From a bacterium (lineage in GTDB: Bacteria > CG2-30-53-67 > CG2-30-70-394), in assembly GCA_024278555.1 (NCBI GenBank), contig JAJRSX010000062.1, positions 1 to 39,761 of the forward strand: a stretch of 39,761 bases of DNA, given 5' to 3'. Position 1 is the first letter of the stretch; every line of letters begins with the position of its first letter. The translations under genes and the position numbers were made by a program. Shown here piece after piece: positions 1 to 8,021 of the stretch. The notes beneath the pieces were generated by a model. That model was not told the origin of the DNA. It ran no database searches and worked only from the letters and a program-made list of their open reading frames with translations.

Positions 1-5
1 CCGGC

Positions 6-45
6 CGCGCCAGCGGCGCGGATCGCGGGTACAACCCGCTCCTAC
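6..45. repeat. REP-like double hairpin, copy A
   Basis: Two perfect short stems are joined by GATC and followed by TCCTAC: cgcgcc/ggcgcg (6-20), gatc (21-24), gcgggt/acccgc (25-39), tcctac (40-45). The same layout recurs at 847-889, where the stem sequences differ but the GATC spacer and TCCTAC end are kept. Compensated stems with fixed joints are typical of extragenic palindromic repeats. No transposase is nearby. Confidence 0.6.
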
Positions 46-74
46 CCCCCTCCCCGGCGCGCCCTCTCCGCGCC

Positions 75-93
75 CTTCTGTGGATTCCGTGGC
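75..93 (+). repeat. Dispersed repeat cttcNgtggattccgtggc, copy 1
   Basis: Reads cttctgtggattccgtggc; see 4269-4287 and 23255-23273 for near-identical copies. Confidence 0.7.
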
Positions 94-408
94 GGATGTC
101 GCCTTCAACGACGCCGCCCAGGTCAACGTGGCTTGGTGGTCTTCTTGCGAGCCTGATTTCAGAGCGTTTTGCGTAATCTTGCAAGTTTGCAAGCCTGACC
201 CCAAGGTCCCACGGAGCCCACGGAATCGCACGGAAAGGGGGTGACGTTGCGCGTCGCCTCGATGAGCCCGCTACGCCCTCCGTGCCCTCGACGCCCTTAT
301 TGCTGCTGACCCTCTTCGTGCCCTTCGTGGTTTGCCCCCCCTTGTCGGTTTGTCACCACCGCCCCCCTCCCCTACTCTCAAAGTGGTCCCATTTCTTGGA
401 GGTGCGTC

Positions 409-753
409 ATGGGTGAGTGTCTCTTTTGCAAGATCGCCGAGGGGGTCATCCCGGCGGAGCACGTCTACGAGGACGCGGACTACGTCGCCTTCGAGGACAT
501 CAACCCGAAGTCGCCGACCCACGTCCTGGTGATCCCGCGCCGCCACATCGCCACCCTCAACGACCTGACCGCGGAGGATCGCGCCCTCGCCGGCGGCCTG
601 ATCGAGGTGGGCGCCAAGGTGGCCAAACGGCTCGGCCACGAGGAGAACGGCTACCGCCTGGTCCTCAACTGCAACGCCGACGCCGGCCAGACCGTCTTCC
701 ACATCCACCTCCACCTGATGGCCGGCCGAACCTTCGCCTGGCCCCCGGGGTGA
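409..753 (+). CDS. hinT: HIT family nucleotide hydrolase (HinT-like)
   Basis: A 114-residue protein, normal for a bacterial HinT-type purine-nucleoside phosphoramidate/AMP-lysine hydrolase. It opens with the family's CLFCKI zinc-site-like segment (residues 4-9), has the central region ending in IPRRHIATL, and carries the catalytic histidine triad HIHLHL near residue 100. The ATG follows ggaggtg at 8 bp. It stands alone on this strand; the next gene converges on it. The ending (RTFAWPPG) matches the short family tail. Confident in the family; the physiological substrate is unknown. Confidence 0.93.
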   Translation: MGECLFCKIAEGVIPAEHVYEDADYVAFEDINPKSPTHVLVIPRRHIATLNDLTAEDRALAGGLIEVGAKVAKRLGHEENGYRLVLNCNADAGQTVFHIHLHLMAGRTFAWPPG

Positions 754-798
754 GGTGGCGGAGGGGCACCCCTCCACCCCTCCGGCCCCACGGCGAAG

Positions 799-889
799 GC
801 CGGCTCCCGCCGGCGATCAGCCCCCGTCTTGAGATCGGGGGGCCTGCCGCGGTCGCAGACCGCGGATCGCGAGGGGGAGCTCGCTCCTA
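799..889. repeat. Four-hairpin REP-like cluster, with copy B
   Basis: Lies between two convergent genes. The stems are gccggc/gccggc (799-814), cccccg/cggggg (821-841), ccgcggtc/gaccgcgg (847-865) and gcgag/ctcgc (869-884), then tcctac (884-889). The last two stems with the GATC at 866-869 repeat the design of 6-45. The TAG stop of the downstream minus-strand helicase is inside the terminal tcctac. No T-run follows a stem, so REP-like is preferred to a terminator. Confidence 0.6.
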
Positions 890-3800
890 CTCCACTCCCG
901 GGGCATCGGCGTGCGCCTCCGGCCACGCCGCCTCCTGCCAGCCGCCGAGGAGGGGGTGGTAGAGGGCGATGCGGATGGGGCGGTCGTCGAGGTGGGCCAT
1001 GAGGGTGGCGTACCGGTCGAGCTGCGGTAGGTAGCGCTCCCACTCGGCCGCGAGGAAGGCGTCGCGGTCGCCCCCCTCGTGGGTCGCCACCTTGTAGTCG
1101 ACGATCCACCGCACGCCGCCGGCGACAAAGGTACGGTCGAGGGTGCAGTGGACGATGCGGCCACCGACCCTGCCGGCGAGGGCCACCTCCGACGCCGCTG
1201 CCTCGTGGTCGGTGAGGAGCCACCGTCCGCGGTCGTCGCCTACCGCCGCCGCCACCGCCGCCACCGCCCGCGCCACTGCCCCCTCCAGCTCCGCCCCGGC
1301 CACCCCCTCGCCGGCGAGGGCCGCGCCCAGGGCGGAGCGCATCGTTGCCGCCCGCGCCGTATCCCACCCCTCCACCCCGACCTCGGCGATGTGGGCGAGG
1401 GCTGCGTGGACCACCGTGCCGGTGTGGCGGGCCGCCTCCCCGGCCCAGCGGAAGGGGGGCACCGACCCCGCCTCCAAGCGCTCCGCCGCCTCCGGCGCCA
1501 GGGCAGACGCCGGGGTGGGGATGCGGAAGGTTGCCGGGAGCCGCCGCAGGGTTGGGGCCGCCGGCCCGTCCGACGCCGCCGCCGCCACCGGCTCAAGGGC
1601 CGCGAGGGCCTCGGCTTCGACCTGCGGCCAGAGGAGGCCGAGGAGGGAGCGGCCACTCGGCCGCACCGTGGAGTCTGCCCGGCTCTCTACCTCCCCCAGG
1701 AGGTAGAGGCGGGTGCGCGCGCGGGTGGCGGCGACGTAGAGGAGGCGGCGGGTCTCCTGCGCCTCCTGCGCCTGCTCCAGGGCCCCCACGTAGTCGTAGA
1801 TCGGATCGCGGTCGCGGCGCGGGCGGGCAGCGAGGAGCGGCCCCTCCGGGAGGTGGAGCCAGCGCAGGAGCGGCCTCTGCGGCCCGCGCGGCCCGCGGCC
1901 GAGGCCCGGCAGGATGACCGTGTCGAACTCCAGCCCCTTGGCCTTGTGGATGGTCATCACCGCGAGGGTGTCGTCCGCCTCCGGGTCGGGGGGGGCAAAG
2001 AGGCCCTCCAGGCGGCTCTCCACGGCCGCCACCGATACCTCCCCCTCCGCCTCCACCTCGCGCAGGAGGCGGAGGTAGGCACGACCCGCGGCCAGCTCCC
2101 CCGCCCCCACGGTCGCCGGCCCGCCAAGGGCGACCCACGCCCCCTCCACCCGCGCCGCCAGGGGTCGCCGTCCCACCTCCCCCTCCGCCTGCGCCACCAC
2201 CGCCGCGAGGCGCGCGCCGCGGCCGGCCGCCTCCGGCGCGAGTCCGTCGAGATGCGCCGGGTCGGCGAGGAGGGTGGTGACCGGCACTTCCGGATCCGTA
2301 CCGTCCACCAGACGATAGAGGTCGGCGGCGTCGAGACCGCAAAACGGCGCGCGCAGGAGGGCCAGCCAGGCGGTGCGGTCGAGCGGCGACAGGAGCGCCC
2401 GGGTGAGGGCGACGAGGTCGAGGACGACCGGCCGCTCGGTGAGCTTCAACACCCCGTGCGCCTGGTAGCGCAGCCCCGCCCGGTGGAGCGCCGCGAGGAT
2501 CGCCGGCAGGTGGGAGCGCGCCCGCACCAGGATCGCGCACGACTCGCCCCTTCCGGCCGCCGCCTCTACCAGCGCCACCACCTGTCGCGCCTCGGCCGCC
2601 TCCGCCGCCACCCCCTCGCCATGGGCGGCGAGGAGGGGAACGAGGCGCACCTCGCCGCCGGCCGCCGGCCGGGCGGCCCGCGAGGGGCTATACGGGACCG
2701 CCCCGGCCGCCTCGTCCTCCTCGATCGGGAAGAGGGGGCCGAGGTGGCTGTTCACCCACCCCACCACCGCCGGGTCGGAGCGGAAGTTGGCGGTGAGCTT
2801 CAGGGGGGTGAGGGGGACCGTGCCGATCCCATTGCGACGGGCACGGAGAAAGAGGGCCACCTCCGCCTGGCGGAAGCGGTAGATCGACTGCATGGGATCG
2901 CCCACCACGAAGAGGGTGCGGCCGTCGCCCTGCTCCCAGCCGGCGGTGAGCCGCTCCAACAGGTCGAACTGGCGACGTGAGGTGTCCTGGAACTCGTCCA
3001 CCAGGAGGTGGCGGACCTCGCGATCGATGGCCAGGAGCAGCTCCCCCGGCGCCTCCGCCTCGCCCAGGGCGGCGGTCGCCTCCATGGCGATGGCGGGGAA
3101 GTCGGCCACCCCGCGCTCCCCGAACAGCAACCAGAGGTGGGCGGCGGCGAGATAGAGGACCTCCACCACCGCCCCCACCACCGCCCACTGGCCATCCGAG
3201 TAGACCGGGTCCGGGATGATGCGGCAGGCGGCGAGCCGCTCGGCCCAGGCGGGGTGGCGCGCCACCGCCTCCACCAGGGACTGCATCCGCGCCTTCGCCG
3301 CTGCCTCCGGGGTGCCCTTCTCGCCCTTGGGAAAGCCGTTGCGCACGGTGATCCCGGCGGGCTTGCGCACCTCCCCCCTGTCGGTGAGCAGGAGGGCGGC
3401 GATCCCGCGCCACAGCGGGAGCGCATCGACCCCCTCCCCGGGCAGCGTCCCGAGCCCCGCCAGGGCGACCACCGGCGAATCGCTCCCACCGGCCACGAGG
3501 TTGGCCGCCGCCAGGCGGCCGCAGGCGACGATCTCCGCGGCCAGCGGCTCCGGCACGGTGGCGGCCAGCCGCGCCAGCTCCACCCCCGCCGCCCCCGCCA
3601 GGGTCCGCTCCAGCCCCTGCCGTGCCCGCGGGGTGCGCGCCGCCTCGATGACCTCCGCTGCCTGGTCCCGCCAGGCGAGGAGGTCGCTCACCAGCTCCAC
3701 GAACCGCTCCGGCCGCCCCTCCAGGTGGAGGAGGAGCCGCTCCACCGCCCCCCCCCGCTCCCCCCCGAGCTCCGCCAGGGTCCGCCGCGCCGCCTCCCGG

Positions 3801-4255
3801 TAGAGGGGCTTGGCCTCCTCGATGGGGGTGGCGGCGGTACCGAGGCGGGCGAGGAGCGGCAGGCGGTGGACCAGCTCCAGACAGAGGGCGTCGATGGTGT
3901 CGATGCGCATCCGGCTCGGGTGGCGCAGGAGCTCCCACCCCCGCTCCCGGTCCCGCGCCAGGGCCGCCTCGGCCAGCTCCCGGGTGCGCGCGTGGTGGTC
4001 GCCGGCCGGCGGCGGCCCGCCGGCGGCGGCCTCGGTGAGGGCGTCGGTGACCCGCGCCGCCATCTCCGTCGCCGCCTTGCGGGTGAAGGTGATGGCGACG
4101 ATCTCCTCCGGCCGGTCCACCGTCGCCAGGAGCCGCAGGTAGCGCTGGATCAACAGCTCCGTCTTGCCGGAGCCCGCCGGCGCCTGGACGCAAAACGAGG
4201 TGGTCGGGTCGAGGGCGCGCTCGCGCGCCGCGTGGTCGGGCGGGGGGGAGGACAT
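887..4255 (-). CDS. addA: AddA/RecB-type UvrD-family helicase-nuclease
   Basis: A protein of 1122 residues combining a superfamily 1 helicase with a C-terminal PD-(D/E)XK nuclease, the plan of AddA, which with AddB processes double-strand DNA ends for recombination. Walker A is APAGSGKT (residues 25-32). Later motifs in order are DEFQDTS, GDPMQSIYRFR, an NFRS motif, HKAKGLEFD and the LLYVAATRAR motif VI. Near the C-terminus, WIVDYK followed by QLDRYA matches the AddA/RecB nuclease core. The start was placed at 4255 because the 48 upstream in-frame residues are encoded by the dispersed repeat at 4269-4295. The stop is TAG. No addB is adjacent: upstream DNA is intergenic and then holds an opposite-strand gene. 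It could be an unpaired AddA-like exonuclease. Confidence 0.88.
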   Translation of the reverse strand: MSSPPPDHAARERALDPTTSFCVQAPAGSGKTELLIQRYLRLLATVDRPEEIVAITFTRKAATEMAARVTDALTEAAAGGPPPAGDHHARTRELAEAALARDRERGWELLRHPSRMRIDTIDALCLELVHRLPLLARLGTAATPIEEAKPLYREAARRTLAELGGERGGAVERLLLHLEGRPERFVELVSDLLAWRDQAAEVIEAARTPRARQGLERTLAGAAGVELARLAATVPEPLAAEIVACGRLAAANLVAGGSDSPVVALAGLGTLPGEGVDALPLWRGIAALLLTDRGEVRKPAGITVRNGFPKGEKGTPEAAAKARMQSLVEAVARHPAWAERLAACRIIPDPVYSDGQWAVVGAVVEVLYLAAAHLWLLFGERGVADFPAIAMEATAALGEAEAPGELLLAIDREVRHLLVDEFQDTSRRQFDLLERLTAGWEQGDGRTLFVVGDPMQSIYRFRQAEVALFLRARRNGIGTVPLTPLKLTANFRSDPAVVGWVNSHLGPLFPIEEDEAAGAVPYSPSRAARPAAGGEVRLVPLLAAHGEGVAAEAAEARQVVALVEAAAGRGESCAILVRARSHLPAILAALHRAGLRYQAHGVLKLTERPVVLDLVALTRALLSPLDRTAWLALLRAPFCGLDAADLYRLVDGTDPEVPVTTLLADPAHLDGLAPEAAGRGARLAAVVAQAEGEVGRRPLAARVEGAWVALGGPATVGAGELAAGRAYLRLLREVEAEGEVSVAAVESRLEGLFAPPDPEADDTLAVMTIHKAKGLEFDTVILPGLGRGPRGPQRPLLRWLHLPEGPLLAARPRRDRDPIYDYVGALEQAQEAQETRRLLYVAATRARTRLYLLGEVESRADSTVRPSGRSLLGLLWPQVEAEALAALEPVAAAASDGPAAPTLRRLPATFRIPTPASALAPEAAERLEAGSVPPFRWAGEAARHTGTVVHAALAHIAEVGVEGWDTARAATMRSALGAALAGEGVAGAELEGAVARAVAAVAAAVGDDRGRWLLTDHEAAASEVALAGRVGGRIVHCTLDRTFVAGGVRWIVDYKVATHEGGDRDAFLAAEWERYLPQLDRYATLMAHLDDRPIRIALYHPLLGGWQEAAWPEAHADAPGVE

Positions 4256-4622
4256 GGGCGGAGAATTTGCCACGGAATCCACGGAAGGACACGGGAGGCG
4301 GACGGCCGGGGCGCGGGCGTCGCCGGCGGCCCGAGGGAGGTCCGGGTGGGCGCCTGGAAGGCGATTTCCACGCAAAGGCGCAAAGACACAGGGAGGCAAC
4401 GGGGGAGATACTCGGGAGGCGGGTGTTCAATGCAACATGCGGGAGGTTCTCGGCGGGTGGGGGTTAGCCAGCAGAAATGGCCCTGAGCCCGCCGCCGCCC
4501 CACGCCCCAACCAGTGTGCCTTCGCATCTTTGCGCCTTTGCGTTCGGGAGTTTTCCGGACGCCCGTCCGGCCGACGGCGCCACCCGCGCCTTCGCGGTCG
4601 CCTGGGGTACACTTCCGCCCCC
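4256..4622. other. Divergent intergenic region with inverted dispersed repeats
   Basis: A 367 bp gap between divergent genes. It contains gccacggaatccacggaag (4269-4287), a perfect 16 bp inverted pair cgcaaaggcgcaaaga (4371-4386) and its complement (4527-4542) flanking about 140 bp, and a 7 bp hairpin ccggacg/cgtccgg (4555-4570). These 'caaaggcgcaaag' and 'ccacggaatccacgg' strings recur as intergenic repeats elsewhere in the window. I could not pick out convincing promoters for either gene. Confidence 0.6.
4269..4287 (-). repeat. Dispersed repeat cttcNgtggattccgtggc, inverted copy
   Basis: The complement reads cttccgtggattccgtggc. The same 19-mer with one base changed is at 75-93 (cttctg...) and 23255-23273 (cttcag...). 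It is intergenic in all three places; two are on the plus strand, this one on the minus. Confidence 0.75.
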
Positions 4623-5405
4623 ATGACCCACCCCCCCTCCCTCCGTCTCGACGTGCGCCGGCCGACGCCGTGGCGCAAGGCGCCGATCCTCCTCTTCGGG
4701 GACCGGCGGCGGCGGTGGCGCGAGTGGGCCCTGGCGGGCGGCGCCACCACCCTCGGGGTCGCCGCCACCCTCTGCCTCGCGGTCGGCCTGATCCACGACG
4801 GGAAGCTGACCGGCGACCCGACGGTGGTGGCGGCGGCCGGGCCGCCGCCGCGCGCCAGCGACTTTCCCCTGATCGAGACGCGGCCCACCCGCCACACCCC
4901 GCCCCTCCCCCGGCCCGACCTGAGGCCGCCGGCACCACCGGCGGCCTCTTCCGCGGCCGCCCCCCCTGCCGCGAATGCTCCAGAGAGCGCCGCCCGCGAG
5001 GGAGGGGCAGCGGCCCCGGACATCCCGGCGCCCGGCCGCACAGCCCTGCCCGCACCGCCGTCGCCCCCACCCACCCACGAGGCCGCCGCCCCAACACCCG
5101 TGGCGCCCGCCCCGCCGGTGGCCCCACCGCCGACAGCGGTGCCCCCGGCGGTGGGGCCGGCCGCGCCGGCGCCGCCGGCGCCCCCTCCCCACTACCTCCA
5201 GGTCGGCACCTACCGCCAGCGGCCGAACGCAGTGGCGGACCAGGCCCACTTCGCCGCGCAGGGGATCGAGACGGTCATCCTCCGGCGCGGCGACTACTAC
5301 GTCCTGCGGCTGCCCCCCTTCGCCAGCCGCCAGGCGGCCGAGGCAGAGGAGGCGCGGCTGCGCGGCCTCGGCGTCGACTGCCTCTACATCGGGCCGCCGC
5401 GGTAG
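4623..5405 (+). CDS. SPOR-domain inner-membrane protein
   Basis: A 260-residue bitopic protein. An N-terminal cytoplasmic stretch rich in Arg/Trp (to about 37) is followed by one transmembrane segment (WALAGGATTLGVAATLCLAV, about 37-57), a periplasmic linker very rich in Pro/Ala (about 65-185), and a C-terminal SPOR domain from about 189 (HYLQVGTY ... YYVLRLPPFASRQAAEAEEARLR). SPOR domains bind denuded peptidoglycan at division sites, so a role in cell division or wall remodelling is likely. The ATG at 4623 was chosen because further upstream lies repeat DNA. It ends with TAG, 3 bp from the convergent cheB stop. The closest named relatives would be FtsN/DedD-like, but I see nothing that assigns one. 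Confidence 0.8.
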   Translation: MTHPPSLRLDVRRPTPWRKAPILLFGDRRRRWREWALAGGATTLGVAATLCLAVGLIHDGKLTGDPTVVAAAGPPPRASDFPLIETRPTRHTPPLPRPDLRPPAPPAASSAAAPPAANAPESAAREGGAAAPDIPAPGRTALPAPPSPPPTHEAAAPTPVAPAPPVAPPPTAVPPAVGPAAPAPPAPPPHYLQVGTYRQRPNAVADQAHFAAQGIETVILRRGDYYVLRLPPFASRQAAEAEEARLRGLGVDCLYIGPPR

Positions 5406-5408
5406 CGG

Positions 5409-6476
5409 CTACGCCACCGCCGCCCGGGCCGCGGCCTGGAGGAGGGCGTGGGGGAGGCGGTTGAGGGGCAGCTCGTGCTCCACCGCGCCACGCTCGTTGG
5501 CGGCCCGGGCCATGCCGTAGACGACGCTGCTCGCCTCATCCTGGCCGAGGGTGGTGGCGCCTCCGTCGCGCAGGGCGGCCATGCCGGCGGCGCCGTCGTC
5601 GCCCATCCCCGAGAGCAGCAGCGCCACACACCGCCCCTTCAGGACCCGCGCGGCGGCGAGAAAGAGGCGATCCACCGAGGGCCGGTAGTTGCGCTCGTGG
5701 GGTCCGGGGGCGACGGCGACGTGGGGGGTGGCGGCCGGACCGGTGATCTCCATGTGGCCGCTCCCCGGGGCGATGAGGGCGAGCCCGGGGACGAGGCGGT
5801 CGCCGTCGACCGCCTCGCGCACCTCGATGGCGCACTCGTCGTTCAGGTGGCGGGCGAAGGCGTTGGTGAAGCCGGCGGGCATGTGCTGGGCGATGGCGAT
5901 GGGCGGCGCGGTCGCGGGCAGGCGGGTGAGGAGCGCCCGCAAGGCCTCGGTGCCGCCGGTGGAGGAGCCGATGACCACCACGCGACACGTGGCGGCGCCA
6001 CACGGGGCGACGCCCGACAGGCGGCGCGAAGCGCCGGCCTTCGGCGGCGCGGGTCGGAGGCGTGCCACCCGGCACTGGGCGGCGCCGCGCACCTCGTTCA
6101 CCAGGTCCGTGGCGAAGACGTCGCTGTCGCGCAGCACGTCGGCGCTCGGCTTCCCCACCACCCCCACGGCACCGAGCTGGAGCGCCCGGATCGTCGCGTC
6201 GCTACCCTTCTGGGTGTAGGTCGAGACCATCACCACCGGCAGGGGGTGGGCGGCCATCAGCTTCTTCAAGAAGGTGAGGCCGTTCATCCTCGGCATCTCG
6301 ATGTCGAGGGTGATCACATCGGGGGTGACGCTCTGGAGGAGCTTGGCGGCCACCATCGGGTCCTGGGCGGTGGCCACCACCTCGATCCCGCCGGCGCGCT
6401 CGAGGATCGCCCCCACCTGGGCACGAACCGCCGCCGAGTCGTCAACGACCATGACGGTAGTGTTGGTAGTCGACAC
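5409..6476 (-). CDS. cheB: CheB protein-glutamate methylesterase response regulator
   Basis: A 355-residue CheB, which removes methyl groups from (or deamidates) chemoreceptors when phosphorylated by CheA. The N-terminal receiver has the acidic pair DD (12-13), phosphoacceptor D58 (TLDIEMPRMNG) and the later Lys. The C-terminal esterase keeps the three catalytic regions: Ser in VIGSSTGG, His in AIAQHMPAG, Asp in SGMGDDGA. The start is GTG at 6476 with aggagg about 7 bp upstream. No cheA, cheR, cheW or receptor gene is in the window. The upstream 195 bp is unusually AT-rich for this genome. Confidence 0.95.
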   Translation of the reverse strand: MSTTNTTVMVVDDSAAVRAQVGAILERAGGIEVVATAQDPMVAAKLLQSVTPDVITLDIEMPRMNGLTFLKKLMAAHPLPVVMVSTYTQKGSDATIRALQLGAVGVVGKPSADVLRDSDVFATDLVNEVRGAAQCRVARLRPAPPKAGASRRLSGVAPCGAATCRVVVIGSSTGGTEALRALLTRLPATAPPIAIAQHMPAGFTNAFARHLNDECAIEVREAVDGDRLVPGLALIAPGSGHMEITGPAATPHVAVAPGPHERNYRPSVDRLFLAAARVLKGRCVALLLSGMGDDGAAGMAALRDGGATTLGQDEASSVVYGMARAANERGAVEHELPLNRLPHALLQAAARAAVA

Positions 6477-6671
6477 CTCTTTCCTCCTGGCGTTCGGGTG
6501 ACAGTTGAAATACGGATACCATCCTTAGCGTCACATTGCATACCCGAGTAGAGACAATAAAGACATAACCGTAATAACTAGCCAGAAACAGACCATATGT
6601 ATTCGCCACGCGAACGACGAGCTATCCCTCTCCCGGCGCGATGGGACCCCGTAGAGGGGTGGTCTGTATCG
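6477..6671. other. AT-rich upstream region of cheB
   Basis: A 195 bp gap between the regulator gene's end and cheB, markedly richer in A/T than its surroundings (about 6520-6600). It probably holds the cheB promoter, reading leftward. I find no good σ54 or FliA match and no clean -35/-10 pair. A small hairpin accccgtagaggggt lies at 6648-6662, just past the regulator's stop, and may limit read-through. Confidence 0.4.
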
Positions 6672-8021
6672 CTACCGCCCCTTGCCGTAACGGCGCACCT
6701 TGCGCCGCAGGGTGGTGGGGTCGATGCCGAGCAGCCGCGCCGCCTCCTGCTTGTTGCCGTTGCACCGGGCCAGGGCGACCGTGATGGCACGCCGCTCCAG
6801 CTCCGCCAGGGGGAGGAGGGGCTCCGCCGCGGCCGCCGTGGTGGGCGGCGCTGCCCCGGCCTCCTCCAACCCCGCCGCCACCTCGTCCACATCGCCGAGG
6901 ATGGTGGCGCGCTCCAGGAGGTTGGCGAGCTCGCGAACGTTGCCCGGCCAGTCGTACGCCTCGAGGCGGCGGACCACCTCCGGTGTCAGGGCCAGGGGCG
7001 GCCGGTCGAGCCGTTGCGCGTGAGCGGCGAGGAAGTGGCGCGCCAGGGGGAGGATGTCTTCGCGCCGGGTGCGCAGGGGGGGCAGGTCGATGGTCACGAC
7101 GTTGAGGCGGTAGTAGAGGTCGGCGCGGAAGCAGCCGGCGTCGACCGCCGCCCGCAGGTCCTCGTTGGTGGCGGCGACGATACGCGCCCGCACCGCCACC
7201 TCCGGGCCACCGCCGATGCGACGCACCGTCCGCTCCTCCAGGAGGCGGAGGAAGCGGGCCTGCATCGCCGGGGTGAGGTTCTGCACCTCGTCGAGAAAGA
7301 CCGTGCCCTCCCCCGCCTCCTCGAAGAGGCCCGCGCGAGCGCCGGCGGCGCCGGTGAAGGCGCCGGGGAGGTGGCCAAAGAGGGCATCGGCCAGCAGCTC
7401 CTCGGTGTAGACGCCGCAGTCGAGCGGCAGGAAGGGGGCACGGGCACGCCCCCCGGCGAAGTGGAGGGTGCGGGCCACCAGCTCCTTGCCGGTGCCAGTC
7501 TCGCCGGTGATCAGGCAGGTGGTCTCCACGTCGAGGAGCCGCTCCAGACGCCGCCGGAGGGCGACCATGGCCGGGCTCTCTCCGATGAGCCGCTCGAAGC
7601 GCAACCGTTCGTCCAGGGCCCGGTGGAGGCGGCGGTTCTCCTCGGCGAGGCGGTGGTGAGAGAGGGCGCGGCGCACCCGCACCACCACCTCCTCCGGCTC
7701 CACCGGCTTGGCGAGGTAGTCGGCGGCCCCCGCCCGCATCGCCACCACCGCGGAATCGATGGAGGCGTAGCCGGTGATCACCACCACGGGGATCCCTCGC
7801 CGTTGCAGACGGGGGAGCAGGCCGAGGCCGTCGAGGGCGCCCGGGAGGTGGAGGTCGAGGAGGCAGAGGTCGCACACCTCGCCGGTGTCGAGGCGGGCCG
7901 CCGCGTCGTCGCCGCTGGCGACGCCGGTGGCCCGCCACCCCTCCCGCTCCACCGTGGCGGTGAGGAGACGGCGCATGGGCGCCTCGTCCTCCACCACCCA
8001 GATGTGCAGGACGCCGCTCAC
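6672..8021 (-). CDS. NtrC-family σ54-dependent response regulator
   Basis: A 449-residue activator of σ54 promoters in standard three-domain form. The receiver is at 1-120 with phosphoacceptor D56 (CLLDLHLPG) and an AKP Lys motif near 105. The AAA+ domain has Walker A GETGTGKE (173-180), the σ54-contacting GAFTGA loop (220-225) and Walker B VFLDE (241-245). The C-terminus is a Fis-type helix-turn-helix (ARCNGNKQEAARLLGIDPTT). It starts at GTG 8021, overlapping the kinase stop by 4 bp (GTGA), so the two are cotranslated partners. It may act on the σ54-like promoters suggested at 12059, 32951 or 36961, but nothing here shows which. Confidence 0.95.
   Translation of the reverse strand: MSGVLHIWVVEDEAPMRRLLTATVEREGWRATGVASGDDAAARLDTGEVCDLCLLDLHLPGALDGLGLLPRLQRRGIPVVVITGYASIDSAVVAMRAGAADYLAKPVEPEEVVVRVRRALSHHRLAEENRRLHRALDERLRFERLIGESPAMVALRRRLERLLDVETTCLITGETGTGKELVARTLHFAGGRARAPFLPLDCGVYTEELLADALFGHLPGAFTGAAGARAGLFEEAGEGTVFLDEVQNLTPAMQARFLRLLEERTVRRIGGGPEVAVRARIVAATNEDLRAAVDAGCFRADLYYRLNVVTIDLPPLRTRREDILPLARHFLAAHAQRLDRPPLALTPEVVRRLEAYDWPGNVRELANLLERATILGDVDEVAAGLEEAGAAPPTTAAAAEPLLPLAELERRAITVALARCNGNKQEAARLLGIDPTTLRRKVRRYGKGR

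Larger units (their letters stand above)
1..408. other. Gene-free stretch with REP-like and dispersed repeats
   Basis: No convincing coding region. It holds a two-hairpin REP-like unit (6-45), a copy of the 'gtggattccgtggc' dispersed repeat (75-93), a degenerate 'gcaag-cctgacccc' block (188-202) that matches the palindrome at 25411-25464 with one base missing, and more ccacgga/cccttcgtgg-type low-complexity repeats (209-240 and 272-337). The last 15 bases carry the ribosome binding site of the next gene (ggaggtg). Confidence 0.7.

Noticed and set aside
1079-2980. Long plus-strand frames over the helicase gene and similar shadows over fliA-flhA, rnf and cheB
   Set aside because: They are Arg/Gly/Pro/His-rich products of GC-rich antisense frames with no domains; the minus-strand genes have complete motif sets.
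4256-4399. In-frame 48-residue extension of the AddA-like protein
   Set aside because: It is encoded by the dispersed repeat (giving PSVDSVANS), and the conserved helicase front begins just after the later ATG.
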